Source of the DNA: PALSA-505 sp036502085
Lineage (GTDB): Bacteria; Actinomycetota; Actinomycetes; Streptosporangiales; Streptosporangiaceae
DNA length: 64,000 nt
Reading direction: 5' to 3'
Assembly (NCBI GenBank): GCA_036502085.1
Contig: DASXZD010000029.1
Location: forward strand, 8,161-72,160
A program made the translations under genes and the position numbers. Below the pieces are notes generated by a model. The model saw only the letters and a list, made by a program, of their open reading frames with translations. It was not told the origin of the DNA and did not search any database. Position 1 is the stretch's first letter, and each line of letters starts with the position of its first letter. Positions 42,516 to 50,530 of the stretch are shown in pieces.

Positions 42516-43381
42516 CCGCCCCGGTACTACGGCCGCCACGCGTCCCCGATGGCGAGGACCTGCCTGCCGACTGGCTCCGCTTCCTGCACAGCCTGCTGCA
42601 AGACGCCCGCCGCCGGCTGCGCCTTGACGACGTGACCGGCACGGTCACCGGCCCGGCCGGGGGCAGTATCGGCGGCCGGGCCTGCCGTGACGGGATCGAC
42701 CTGTGGCTGCGGGTCGCCCCGTTCTACGCCGACCAGATGGACCGCCAGACCTGGACCGGCAACGCCGACGCCAACCAGCTCACCGGCATAGCCCGGCCCC
42801 GCGTCATCAACCGCATCGAATGGCCGCACCCGCCGATCGAGATCGGTGCGGACCTGATGACCTACATCCCCGACCCGCCTTGCGCTCCCCACCACGACCT
42901 CACCGGCCCCCTCGCCGTCTCCGAGACATGGTGGACCAGCCTGCGTACCTCCCTGGACCGCCTCGCCGCCCACCCCGGCCGCCGCGACCTCGACCCCCTC
43001 ACCGCCGCATACGGCAAGCGCGTCACCGCCAGCTTCGGCCCCCTGCCCCCCGCCATCACCCCGTCGTTCAGCGTCCAGCACGGCGACCTGCACTGGAGCA
43101 ACCTCACCGCCCCCAGCCTGCACATCCTCGACTGGGAAGTATGGGGTCGCACCATCGACGGACTCGGACCCGCCAGCCTGTACTGCTCCGCGCTGCTCGT
43201 TCCCGACACCGCCGCGAAAGTACACGCCGTCTTCCGCGACATCCTCGACAGCCCGTCCGGCCGCTACGCCCAGCTATGCATCATCACCGATCGCATCAAC
43301 TACCACGACCCCAGCTACGACAGCCAGACCGGCACCCGGCTGCGCCACCTCGCCCGCACCATCCTCAGCCGAACCGACTGA
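42512..43381 (+). CDS. APH/CHK-like phosphotransferase
   Basis: 289 residues, start in ATGA overlap with the radical SAM gene. Catalytic loop QHGDLHWSNL (H190, D192, N197) and the metal-binding DWE (D207) show an aminoglycoside-phosphotransferase/choline-kinase fold. The N-lobe is short and its ATP-binding lysine is not obvious. Coupling to the radical SAM gene suggests that both act on the same small molecule or peptide. It is less likely to be a drug-resistance gene in this setting. Confidence 0.8.
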   Translation: MTAPVLRPPRVPDGEDLPADWLRFLHSLLQDARRRLRLDDVTGTVTGPAGGSIGGRACRDGIDLWLRVAPFYADQMDRQTWTGNADANQLTGIARPRVINRIEWPHPPIEIGADLMTYIPDPPCAPHHDLTGPLAVSETWWTSLRTSLDRLAAHPGRRDLDPLTAAYGKRVTASFGPLPPAITPSFSVQHGDLHWSNLTAPSLHILDWEVWGRTIDGLGPASLYCSALLVPDTAAKVHAVFRDILDSPSGRYAQLCIITDRINYHDPSYDSQTGTRLRHLARTILSRTD

Positions 43382-43440
43382 CAACGCCGCGCAAGCACCC
43401 GCGAACTTACCGGCGGGCACGGGGTGCCAGGTCGAACCGG

Positions 43441-43700
43441 CCGGTCCTGGCTAGCCAGGTCAGCGTGCGGCGCGGTCTCCAGCCCCTCCTAGACGACCTG
43501 CCCCAGCTCGCCGGCCTCCTGGACCAGGCACCCCCGCGCCTGATCCAGGGAATGCTGGATGCATTCGACATCCGGTGCATCTGGAACAAGAATGATAACC
43601 AGGTCACCATCCGTGCCGTCATCACCGACAGCGCCCCCCAGACCATCACCGACCCGATCGCCGCACTCACCCCGGCCACCCGCGAGCCCGAGGCCGCTAC
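43441..43700 (+). pseudogene. C-terminal remnant of a large serine recombinase
   Basis: In one frame the sequence reads LLDDLPQLAGLLDQAPPRLIQG, then AFDIRCIWNKNDNQVTIRAVITD. This resembles the extreme C terminus of actinomycete site-specific serine recombinases (phage or ICE integrases). The catalytic resolvase domain and zinc ribbon are absent; upstream bases belong to the kinase gene. It is a degraded trace of a mobile element at the right side of the accessory island. Confidence 0.65.
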
Positions 43701-43789
43701 CAGCCGGAACGGCGAACCCGCCCATAGCACCCGAATATCAGATTCACCGCTACTCACTGGGTGCACACCAACGAGGCATCTTCAGATCG

Positions 43790-44000
43790 AACGCTTCGCG
43801 GTCAGCGGTCCGGGGACCTACGGTCGCCGGCGCAGCCGCCGTAGGAACGCTTGGCGGTCAGCGGCCCGGGAGTCTATGGTCGCGCCGCAGCCGCCGTGTG
43901 CCGGGGCTTTAAGGCGTCGCCACACGGTCCCCGGCCCGGCGCCGTAGCCGCCGCGCCGGGGCTTTAGGCGTCGCCGGACGGTCCCGGCTCGGCGTCGTCT
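43790..44000. repeat. imperfect ~56-bp tandem repeats spanning the qcrB 3' end
   Basis: Four divergent units run from about 43790 to 44000, partly separated by gccgccg. Two (about 43790-43845 and 43846-43889) share aacgctt.gcggtcagcgg. Two (about 43890-43946 and 43947-44000) share ccggggcttta.ggcgtcgcc and cggtcccggc-like sequence. The last contains the real qcrB stop; the unit before it carries a copy of that stop region. Confidence 0.7.
43935..43960 (-). terminator. stem-loop downstream of qcrB
   Basis: cccggcgc and gcgccggg form a perfect 8-bp stem with a 10-base loop, starting three bases after the qcrB stop on the minus strand. No U-tract. Confidence 0.55.
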
Positions 44001-45724
44001 CCGTCCGCGCCTGCGGGCCCGGGGCCGCGCGGAGCGGCACCCACCGGAGCGTGCTCGGCCTGACCGTCGCCGAGCGCAGCGTGACCGTTGCCGTGCCCGC
44101 CCGCGTGACCGTTGCCATGGCCGTTCCCGCCGTTCACCGGGATGCTCTCGGTGATCACCCGGTTCGCGGCGGCGCGCAGCCGTCCCGCCAGGCCGCTGGT
44201 GGCCGGGATCGGGATGCCGTTCTCGTCGGTGGTCCCGGCCGGAGGCAGCGGAAGCGGAGCCTGCGCGGACAGCAGCACGGCGCGCTTCTCCTCGGAGACC
44301 GGCCGGTGGACCTCGATGAACTCACCGTTCGGCATCTGCCTGATGATGCCGGTCTCCAGCCCGTGCTCTAGCAGTTCCCGGTCCTTGCGCTGCAGTCCGA
44401 GGCAGATCCGCTTGGTCGCGAAGTACGCGATGGCCGGGCCCAGGAAGACCGCGAACCGGGCGATCCAGGTGATCGTGTAGAGCGGGATGTCGAGGTGATC
44501 GGCGATCAGGTCGTTCGCGCCCTCAAGCAGCATGATGCCGTAGAACGCCACCGTCGCCATGCCGATCGCGGTCCTGGTGGGCGCGTTGCGCGGCCGGTCG
44601 TTCACGTTGTGCTCGGCGTAATCCCCGGTCGCCCAGCGTTCGATGAACGGCCACAGCGCGGCCCCGGTGAAGATCAGCCCGAGCGGCACCAGGGCAGGGA
44701 CCAGCACATTCCAGGCGACCGTATGCCCGGCCAGATCCCACGTCCAGCTCGGGGAGACGCGCAGCGTCCCCTCGAGGAAGCCCATGTAGAAGTCGGGCTG
44801 CGAGCCCGCCGAGATCGAGAGCGGGTTGTACGGCCCGTACAGCCAGATCGGGTTGACCTGGGCGACCGTGGACATCAGCGCCAGCACGCCGAACACAAAG
44901 AAGAAGAACGCGCCGGTCTTGGCCATGAAGTACGGGTACATCGGCGCGCCGACGACGTTCTTTTCCGTCCGCCCCTTGCCGGGCATCTGGGTGTGCTTCT
45001 GGTGGAACATGATGAACAGGTGCGCGGCCACCAGGCCCAGGATCAGGCCGGGGATCAGCAGCACGTGGATGACGTACAGCCGCGGGATGATGTCGTGCCC
45101 AGGGAACTGCCCGCCGAACAGGAAGAACGAGATGTAGGTGCCGACGATCGGAATCCCCAGGATCACGCCCTCGAGGATCCGCAGCCCGGTACCCGACAGC
45201 AGGTCGTCGGGCAGCGAGTAGCCGAACAGTCCCTCGAGCATCCCCAGCGTGAACAGCACGATGCCGATCAGCCAGTTGACGTCGCGCGGCTTGCGGTAGG
45301 CGCCGGTGAAGAAGATCCGGAGCATGTGCGCCATGATCGCCGCCATGAACAGATCCGCCGCCCAGTGGTGGATCTGGCGCATCAGCAGGCCGCCGCGTAC
45401 GTCGAAGCTGATGTTCAGCGTGGAGGCGTACGCCTCGCTCATCCGGACGCCGTCGAGCCGGGTGTAGGTGCCGTGGTAGACGACGTCGGTCATGCTCGGC
45501 TGGAAGAACAGGGCCAGGAATGTGCCGCTGAGCAGCAGGATGATGAACGAGTAGAGGGCGATCTCGCCGAGCAGGAAGGTCCAGTGATCGGGGAAGATCT
45601 TCTTGAGGAACGTGCGGACGCCCCTGGCGCCCCTGAACCTGTCGTCGAGGAATCCGCCGACGTCGACCAGCGCCTTGGGCGGGGCCGCCTGCGTCGCCGC
45701 TGCCTGCCCGTCTTGCGAGCTCAT
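43964..45724 (-). CDS. qcrB: cytochrome bc1 complex cytochrome b subunit
   Basis: 586 residues. It oxidises menaquinol and carries hemes bL and bH. Histidine pairs are visible in IHHWAADLFMAAIMAHMLRIFF and in the VIHVLLIPGLILGLVAAHLF region. LEGTLRVSPSWTW is part of the quinol site area. The C-terminal extension of ~150 residues is cytoplasmic, ending in a Gly/His/Asn-rich tail (NGGNGHGNGHAGGHGNGHA). ATG 45724 overlaps the qcrA stop (ATGA). Final gene of the ctaE-qcrCAB operon. Confidence 0.97.
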   Translation of the reverse strand: MSSQDGQAAATQAAPPKALVDVGGFLDDRFRGARGVRTFLKKIFPDHWTFLLGEIALYSFIILLLSGTFLALFFQPSMTDVVYHGTYTRLDGVRMSEAYASTLNISFDVRGGLLMRQIHHWAADLFMAAIMAHMLRIFFTGAYRKPRDVNWLIGIVLFTLGMLEGLFGYSLPDDLLSGTGLRILEGVILGIPIVGTYISFFLFGGQFPGHDIIPRLYVIHVLLIPGLILGLVAAHLFIMFHQKHTQMPGKGRTEKNVVGAPMYPYFMAKTGAFFFFVFGVLALMSTVAQVNPIWLYGPYNPLSISAGSQPDFYMGFLEGTLRVSPSWTWDLAGHTVAWNVLVPALVPLGLIFTGAALWPFIERWATGDYAEHNVNDRPRNAPTRTAIGMATVAFYGIMLLEGANDLIADHLDIPLYTITWIARFAVFLGPAIAYFATKRICLGLQRKDRELLEHGLETGIIRQMPNGEFIEVHRPVSEEKRAVLLSAQAPLPLPPAGTTDENGIPIPATSGLAGRLRAAANRVITESIPVNGGNGHGNGHAGGHGNGHAALGDGQAEHAPVGAAPRGPGPAGADGDDAEPGPSGDA

Positions 45725-46845
45725 CCGCGCTCCCAGAAGCTTGGGCCAACCGGTTCGTTGAAGTCGCCCGCGGCGACCAGGTAGCCCTCGGCGTCCGTGG
45801 TGAGCGGCAGCTGGGGCAGCGGCCGCGGCGCCGGCCCGAAGATCACCGTCGCCCCTCGCGGCGCATCGAACGTGGACTGGTGACACGGGCACAGGATGTG
45901 CTGGGTGGTCTGCTCGTAGAGGGCCACCGGGCAGCCGACGTGCGTGCAGATCTTGGAGTAGGCGACGATGTTCTGCACCGTCCAGTCCATCACCGTCGGC
46001 TTCTGCAGCTGCCCGGGCTCGAACCTGATCAGGATCGCCGCCGCCTTCGCCAGCGCATCGTCATCGTCCTGATAGCCGTCGGGGACCACGGTGATCAGGC
46101 CGCCGGGTGAATTGAAGTCCTCCGGCTTGATCGGCCGGTTGGAGCCGTACACGAGCAGCCGCATGCCCTTGCGCCACACGGTGTGCCGCAGGCTGGTGCC
46201 CGGCAGCGGGCCCAGGTCGCGGAGCAGCACGATGGGCGCCAGCGCCAGCGGGAGCGTGGCGGCGATCAGCGTGCGGCGGACCAGCGGCCGCTTGATGAAT
46301 CCGCTGTCCTGGCCGCCCTGCATGAAGGTCTCCTGGAAGGCCTGCCGGTCTTCCTGAGTGGAGGCGACGGGCTTGCGTGGCTCTTCGAGGTCTACCTCGG
46401 GCATGAGCCGCCGGACCCAGATCACCGCGCCCGCTGCCATCGACAGGAACCCCACCGTCATCGCGGTGCCGAGGGCCAGGTTGGAGTGGAACGTCCGGGG
46501 CAGGGTATGCACGGGCATGCCGACGTAGGCCGCGATGAACCCGATGCTGGCCAGCATGGACAGCAGGAAGAAGGCCGCGACGATTCGCTCCGCGCGCTTG
46601 GCCTTCGCCTCGTCCTCCGGCTGCGTCGCGGTCTCGGGCACGGCCGGGCTGTGCCCGCTGCCGTCCCCGGCCGGCTCCAGCAGGGTCCTGGCGGTCGCGG
46701 GTGACGGCGTGCCGATCACCCGGCGCGGCCGGTCTGGCTGCTCGCCGGTGCCTTCCGGCCCTCCGGCGGCGTGCTGCTCACCCGGGGACTGCTGCGCGTC
46801 GCCGTCGCCAGGCCCGGCTGCTGATGTCTTGTCGATATCACTCAT
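45721..46845 (-). CDS. qcrA: Rieske iron-sulfur subunit of the bc1 complex
   Basis: 374 residues. Three membrane helices after a disordered ~80-residue N terminus. The [2Fe-2S] site is CTHVGCP and CPCHQSTFD, plus PAPRPLPQLPL at the base, as in actinobacterial QcrA. ATG 46845 (MSDIDKTSAAGP) is preferred to GTG 46854; it overlaps the qcrC end. ErpA (22450) is a candidate cluster donor. Confidence 0.96.
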   Translation of the reverse strand: MSDIDKTSAAGPGDGDAQQSPGEQHAAGGPEGTGEQPDRPRRVIGTPSPATARTLLEPAGDGSGHSPAVPETATQPEDEAKAKRAERIVAAFFLLSMLASIGFIAAYVGMPVHTLPRTFHSNLALGTAMTVGFLSMAAGAVIWVRRLMPEVDLEEPRKPVASTQEDRQAFQETFMQGGQDSGFIKRPLVRRTLIAATLPLALAPIVLLRDLGPLPGTSLRHTVWRKGMRLLVYGSNRPIKPEDFNSPGGLITVVPDGYQDDDDALAKAAAILIRFEPGQLQKPTVMDWTVQNIVAYSKICTHVGCPVALYEQTTQHILCPCHQSTFDAPRGATVIFGPAPRPLPQLPLTTDAEGYLVAAGDFNEPVGPSFWERG

Positions 46846-47647
46846 GAACTTCACGCCGCTTCGCAGTGATCCACATGGCCGCGAGCACTAGCAGGCCGAT
46901 ACCGCCCAGCCAGGCCACGAGCCCCTCGGTAACCGGTCCGACCCTGCCCAGGCTGAACCCGCCCGGGTTGGGCTCGGAACGGGTCTGGGTGACGTAGGCG
47001 ATGATGTCGCGCTTCTCTTGCGGGGTAACCGTGGTGTCGTTGAACACCGGCATGGCCTCGGGGCCGGTCTGCATCGCCTCGTAGATCTGCGCCGGCGTCG
47101 ACGCGGTGAGCGCCGGCGCGTACTTCCCGTAGGTCAGTGCCCCGCCTGCGCCCTGGAAGTTGTGGCACGCCGCGCAGTTGGCGGCGAACAGCTCCTGGCC
47201 GAGGCCGACATTCGCGCCGGTCTGGCTCAGCTGCTGGGCGCTGGGAACGGCTGGGCCGCCGCCGAGCGAGGAGATGTAGGACGCGATCTCGTAGATCTGC
47301 TGCTGGGTGAAGACCGGCGGCTTGCGGTCGTTCTCCGCGCCGACTTCCTTGGCCGGCATCCGGCCGGTGCTCATCTGGAAGTCGACCGCGGCCGCTCCGG
47401 CCCCGATCAGGCTCGGCGCTACCCCGGCGTTGCCCTGCGCCATGATGCCGTGGCAGCTCGAGCAACTCTGCTCGAACAGGTACCTGCCCTGCGAGACGCT
47501 CTGGTCCGAGACGCTCGGGGCTGACGCCGCGGCCTGGCCGCTATGGCTGGTCAGGCCCGCGTACATCACGCCGACGACGGCTAGCCCGAGCGGGAGGACG
47601 GCGTACCCGGCTGCCCGGTGCCTGCGCCGCGCGGTGATCAAGCTCAC
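46838..47647 (-). CDS. qcrC: diheme cytochrome c subunit of the bc1 complex
   Basis: 269 residues. N-terminal signal/anchor (AAGYAVLPLGLAVVGVMYAGL), two class I cytochrome c domains with CSSCH and CAACH heme sites, and a C-terminal membrane helix (GLVAWLGGIGLLVLAAMWI). It passes electrons directly to CtaC in the supercomplex. Lies 22 bases after ctaE. Confidence 0.97.
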   Translation of the reverse strand: MSLITARRRHRAAGYAVLPLGLAVVGVMYAGLTSHSGQAAASAPSVSDQSVSQGRYLFEQSCSSCHGIMAQGNAGVAPSLIGAGAAAVDFQMSTGRMPAKEVGAENDRKPPVFTQQQIYEIASYISSLGGGPAVPSAQQLSQTGANVGLGQELFAANCAACHNFQGAGGALTYGKYAPALTASTPAQIYEAMQTGPEAMPVFNDTTVTPQEKRDIIAYVTQTRSEPNPGGFSLGRVGPVTEGLVAWLGGIGLLVLAAMWITAKRREVHE

Positions 47648-47669
47648 TGCTGCTGCCCTCAGTTTCCGG

Positions 47670-48308
47670 TCAGTGAATCAGGTAGATGGTCGCGAAGAGG
47701 CCAATCCACACGACGTCGACGAAATGCCAGTAATAGGACACGACGATCGCGCTCACCTGGACCTCATGGGTGAGCCGTTTCGCGGCGAACGTGCGGCCGA
47801 GCAGGAACAAGAACGCGATCAGGCCGCCGACCACGTGCAGGCCGTGGAAGCCGGTCGGGATGTAGAACACCGAGCCGTAGGCGCTGGAGTGCAGCGACAG
47901 CCCGTCCTTCAGCAAGCCGACGTACTCATAGCCCTGGCCGGAGACGAAGTACAGGCCCATGAAGAACGTGAGCACATACCACTCGCGCAGGCCCCACTTG
48001 GCGACGTTCCAGATGCTGCGCGCCCGCCGGATCTGGCCGCGCTCGACGGCGAAGACCCCCATCTGGCAGGTCACGCTGGACAGCAGCAGGACTGTGGTGT
48101 TAATGGAGCCGAGGGCGAGGTCGAGGTGCGCTCCGGGCCACTTGATGCCCTCGCCCTTGTCCACCGAGCGGATGGTGAAGTACATCGCGAACAGCGCCGC
48201 GAAGAACATCAGCTCGGAGGACAGCCAGATGATGGTGCCCACGCTCACCAGGTTTGGCCTGCTGGCCGTCCCTTTGGGAGGTGCTTCGGTCGCTTGTGCG
48301 GTCGCCAC
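47670..48308 (-). CDS. ctaE: cytochrome c oxidase subunit III (aa3)
   Basis: 212 residues from GTG 48308. Five membrane helices; LMFFAALFAMYFTIRS, WYVLTFFMGLYFVSGQGYEY, GFHGLHVVGGLIAF and YYWHFVDVVWIGLF are family hallmarks. First gene of the ctaE-qcrCAB operon. The oxidase subunits are split between this locus and ctaCDF 16 kb away. Confidence 0.96.
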   Translation of the reverse strand: MATAQATEAPPKGTASRPNLVSVGTIIWLSSELMFFAALFAMYFTIRSVDKGEGIKWPGAHLDLALGSINTTVLLLSSVTCQMGVFAVERGQIRRARSIWNVAKWGLREWYVLTFFMGLYFVSGQGYEYVGLLKDGLSLHSSAYGSVFYIPTGFHGLHVVGGLIAFLFLLGRTFAAKRLTHEVQVSAIVVSYYWHFVDVVWIGLFATIYLIH

Positions 48309-48387
48309 GTAGCCATTATTACGACAGCCCGTAGGGGAGCGTTGCCCGACCCCCCGATCCGGTGGCACGAATTCGCGAGACAGTCGG

Positions 48388-48393
48388 TAGCAT
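48388..48393 (+). promoter_or_regulatory. -10 box of a leaderless promoter
   Basis: TAGCAT ends eight bases before ATG 48402, without a Shine-Dalgarno. Confidence 0.5.
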
Positions 48394-48401
48394 CCAGATC
48401 C

Positions 48402-48806
48402 ATGAAGGTCGTTGTGTTCAGCCACGACGCCGATGTGCGCGCCCAGGTGCGGCTCTCCATCGGGCGCAGGCCCGCCCCGGACGTTCCCGAGGCGGAAATC
48501 ATCGAGGTGGCCACCGAGCCAGCGCTGTTCCGCCTGCTCGACGAGGGCGGCGCGGACGTCATGGTGCTGGACGGCGAGGCGCAGCCGGCCGGCGGCATGG
48601 GAATCTGCCGCCAGGCCAAGGACGAGATCTACGACTGCCCCCCGGTGCTGCTGATCATCGGCCGGCGGGACGACGGCTGGCTCGCCACCTGGTCGCGCGC
48701 GGATGCCGTGGTCTCGCACCCGATCGACCCCGGCGCCCTGGCCGAGGCGCTGGCCGGCCTGATGCGCGGCCGCGCCGAGCACGCGGCGCCGCAGTCCAGC
48801 ACCTGA
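48402..48806 (+). CDS. receiver-like protein, response-regulator fold
   Basis: 134 residues: MKVVVFSHDADVRAQVRLSIG, ADVMVLDGEAQPAGGMGICRQAK and LIIGRRDDGWLATWSRADAVVSHPIDPGALAEAL follow the beta/alpha order of a receiver domain. The acidic D at VMVLDG takes the phosphoacceptor position, but the Lys/Thr set is incomplete, so it may be an atypical receiver. A homologue often precedes trpD in actinomycetes. No output domain. Confidence 0.75.
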   Translation: MKVVVFSHDADVRAQVRLSIGRRPAPDVPEAEIIEVATEPALFRLLDEGGADVMVLDGEAQPAGGMGICRQAKDEIYDCPPVLLIIGRRDDGWLATWSRADAVVSHPIDPGALAEALAGLMRGRAEHAAPQSST

Positions 48807-48855
48807 GCAACCCAGAGGCAGTCCGCCTCACCCAGGCCGAAGCCGGAGGGCCGTC

Positions 48856-49911
48856 ATGCAGACCCGGACCACGTGGCCGGCGCTGATCGGCGCGCTGATC
48901 AAAGGGGAGTCGCTCAGCTCGGCCGAGGCCGAGTGGGCGATGAACGAGATCATGGAAGGCGCGGCCACCCCGGTCCAGATCGCCGGCTTCGGCGTCGCCC
49001 TGCGGATCAAGGGCACGACGGTTAGCGAGCTCAGCGGCCTGGCCCGCGGCATGCTCGATCATGCGACGCCCATCGCGGTGCCCGGCCGCATCGCCGACCT
49101 GGTCGGCACCGGCGGCGATGGCGCGCACACGGTGAACATCTCGACGATGGGCACGATCGTCGCCGCGGCCGCCGGCGTCCGGATGGTCAAGCACGGCAAC
49201 CGCGCCGCGTCCTCGGCCTGCGGTGCCGCCGACGTGCTGGAGGCGCTCGGCGTGCGGATCGACCTGCCGCCCGCGGCCAGCGCGCAGCTCGCCGAAGAGA
49301 TCGGCATCGCGTTCCTGTTCGCGCCGCTCTATCACCCGGCGCTGCGGCACGCGGCGACGGCCCGCCGCGAGCTTGGCGTGCCGACCGTGTTCAACTTCCT
49401 CGGCCCGGTGGCCAATCCGGCCCGCCCGCAGGTCCAGGCGGTAGGCGTGGCGGACCCCAGGATGGGCGAGATCATCGCCGGCGTGCTCGCCGAACGCGGC
49501 TGCTCGGCGCTGGTCTTCCACGGCGATGACGGCCTCGACGAGCTGACCACGACCACCACCTCCACGGTCTGGATCGCAGGCGAAGCCGGCGTCACCCAGC
49601 TCGTGTTCGACCCGGCCGAGCTCGGCCTGCGCCGCGCCGACCCCGCCGACCTGCGCGGCGGGGATGCCGCGCATAACGCGGCCGCGGCCAGGTCGGTACT
49701 CGGCGACGAGGACAGCCCGGTGCGCGACACCGTGCTGCTGAACGCCGCTGCGGTGCTCGCCTCTTTTGATGGCATTCCGAACGGGGAGGGGCTGATCCCC
49801 GCGCTACGCGAGGGCTACGCGCGGGCGGCCGAGGCGGTCAGCTCCGGCGCCGCCGCCCGCCTGCTTGCCCGCTGGGTGGAGACCAGCCGCAGGCTCGCCG
49901 CCAAGGACTGA
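48856..49911 (+). CDS. trpD: anthranilate phosphoribosyltransferase
   Basis: 351 residues. Second step of tryptophan synthesis, transferring phosphoribosyl to anthranilate. PRPP site GTGGDGAHTVNIST (about 82-95), KHGNRAASSACGAADVLEALG, and the FNFLGPVANPARP region are diagnostic. It stands alone from other trp genes, as in M. tuberculosis (Rv2192c), next to ctaE. The stop codon begins a 14-15 bp duplication. Confidence 0.96.
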   Translation: MQTRTTWPALIGALIKGESLSSAEAEWAMNEIMEGAATPVQIAGFGVALRIKGTTVSELSGLARGMLDHATPIAVPGRIADLVGTGGDGAHTVNISTMGTIVAAAAGVRMVKHGNRAASSACGAADVLEALGVRIDLPPAASAQLAEEIGIAFLFAPLYHPALRHAATARRELGVPTVFNFLGPVANPARPQVQAVGVADPRMGEIIAGVLAERGCSALVFHGDDGLDELTTTTTSTVWIAGEAGVTQLVFDPAELGLRRADPADLRGGDAAHNAAAARSVLGDEDSPVRDTVLLNAAAVLASFDGIPNGEGLIPALREGYARAAEAVSSGAAARLLARWVETSRRLAAKD

Positions 49912-49934
49912 GCTAGCCAGACTGAGGCTAACCA
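49906..49934 (+). repeat. 14-15 bp duplication of the trpD stop region
   Basis: GACTGAGCTAGCCA (with the real TGA) is followed directly by GACTGAGGCTAACCA. The second copy also overlaps the stop of the convergent small gene. Confidence 0.9.
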
Positions 49935-50125
49935 GCCGCGTGCCCCTCGGCGCGGTTGATCTGATCCCGCAGGTCCACCGCGTCCTCGCCGCGCACCACC
50001 ACGGGCGGCGTGGTGTCCAGCTTGCGCGCGTAGAGCAGCCCGCTCACCCCGCGCCAGGCCTGCCACTGCGGGAACTCGGCGGCGTACGGCTCCCACCAGG
50101 CCGGAATCCTCTCCTTGTCATCCAT
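49928..50125 (-). CDS. small conserved actinobacterial protein
   Basis: 65 residues from ATG 50125 (MDDKERIPAWWEPYAAEFPQW); a GTG at 50137 is an alternative. Aromatic-rich N terminus and a helical C terminus (VRGEDAVDLRDQINRAEGH). Soluble; function unknown. Convergent with trpD. Confidence 0.65.
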   Translation of the reverse strand: MDDKERIPAWWEPYAAEFPQWQAWRGVSGLLYARKLDTTPPVVVRGEDAVDLRDQINRAEGHAAG

Positions 50126-50335
50126 GTCCCGGTTCACCGTCCTGGATAACCGCTTGGTCTCCTCCGCTGCGCGTGCCCTGCCCGGCCGTGATCCGGTGCA
50201 GGGCGGCGGCTTGTAGGTATCGCGTCATCGACCCTCCCTGTGACCTCGCTGTGCAAGCTCTCGGCATGGTCACGGTCGACTGCAGGTTCTATGACGCCAA
50301 CTTGACAACAAATCTTTCCCGCCTGCCTCCGCACC

Positions 50336-50393
50336 CCCATGATCGCGAAGAGTTATGCGTGCCAGGGCGCGTAAGAGTCTTCATGATCATGGG
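50336..50393. repeat. imperfect 27-bp inverted repeat bounded by CCCATGATC
   Basis: The left arm starts cccatgatcgcgaaga and the reverse complement of the right arm cccatgatcatgaaga. Both continue to a tacgcgc/tatgcgt core around a three-base centre. The outer catgatc and inner acgc/gcgt match the element at 12131-12247. Confidence 0.7.
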
Positions 50394-50446
50394 AAGGGGT
50401 GGGCAAGTGGGCCCGGCAGAGCCCGGGTGGCGAGAAGCTGAGCCCG

Positions 50447-50510
50447 CCGGGGCCGGGGCCGGGGCAGCCGGGGCCGGGCAGCCGGGGCCGGGCAGCCGGG
50501 GCCGGGGGGA
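50447..50510. repeat. 14-bp tandem repeat, 3 exact copies plus flanks
   Basis: cagccggggccggg at 50465, 50479 and 50493, with ggggcc runs before and after. The end of the nearby RAM gene (tcagccggcctcgggg) resembles the unit. Confidence 0.9.
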
Positions 50511-50530
50511 GAGGGTGGGTGTCGGGTGGG

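Larger units (their letters stand above)
50126..50530. other. intergenic region with palindromic element and GC-rich tandem repeat
   Basis: 405 bases without a credible gene. The region from 50230 to 50330 is markedly less GC-rich (cttgacaacaaatctttccc) and may hold promoter sequences. Two repeat structures are listed separately. Confidence 0.5.

Noticed and set aside
42512..43381. Antibiotic-resistance aminoglycoside phosphotransferase
   Set aside because: Only the general APH/choline-kinase fold is visible, and the gene overlaps a radical SAM gene; a biosynthetic or modifying role is more likely.
43890..44000. attL/attR pair of an integrated element formed by the duplicated qcrB end
   Set aside because: The two copies are adjacent rather than flanking the island, and no third copy was seen near 38.4 kb; a tandem expansion explains it better.
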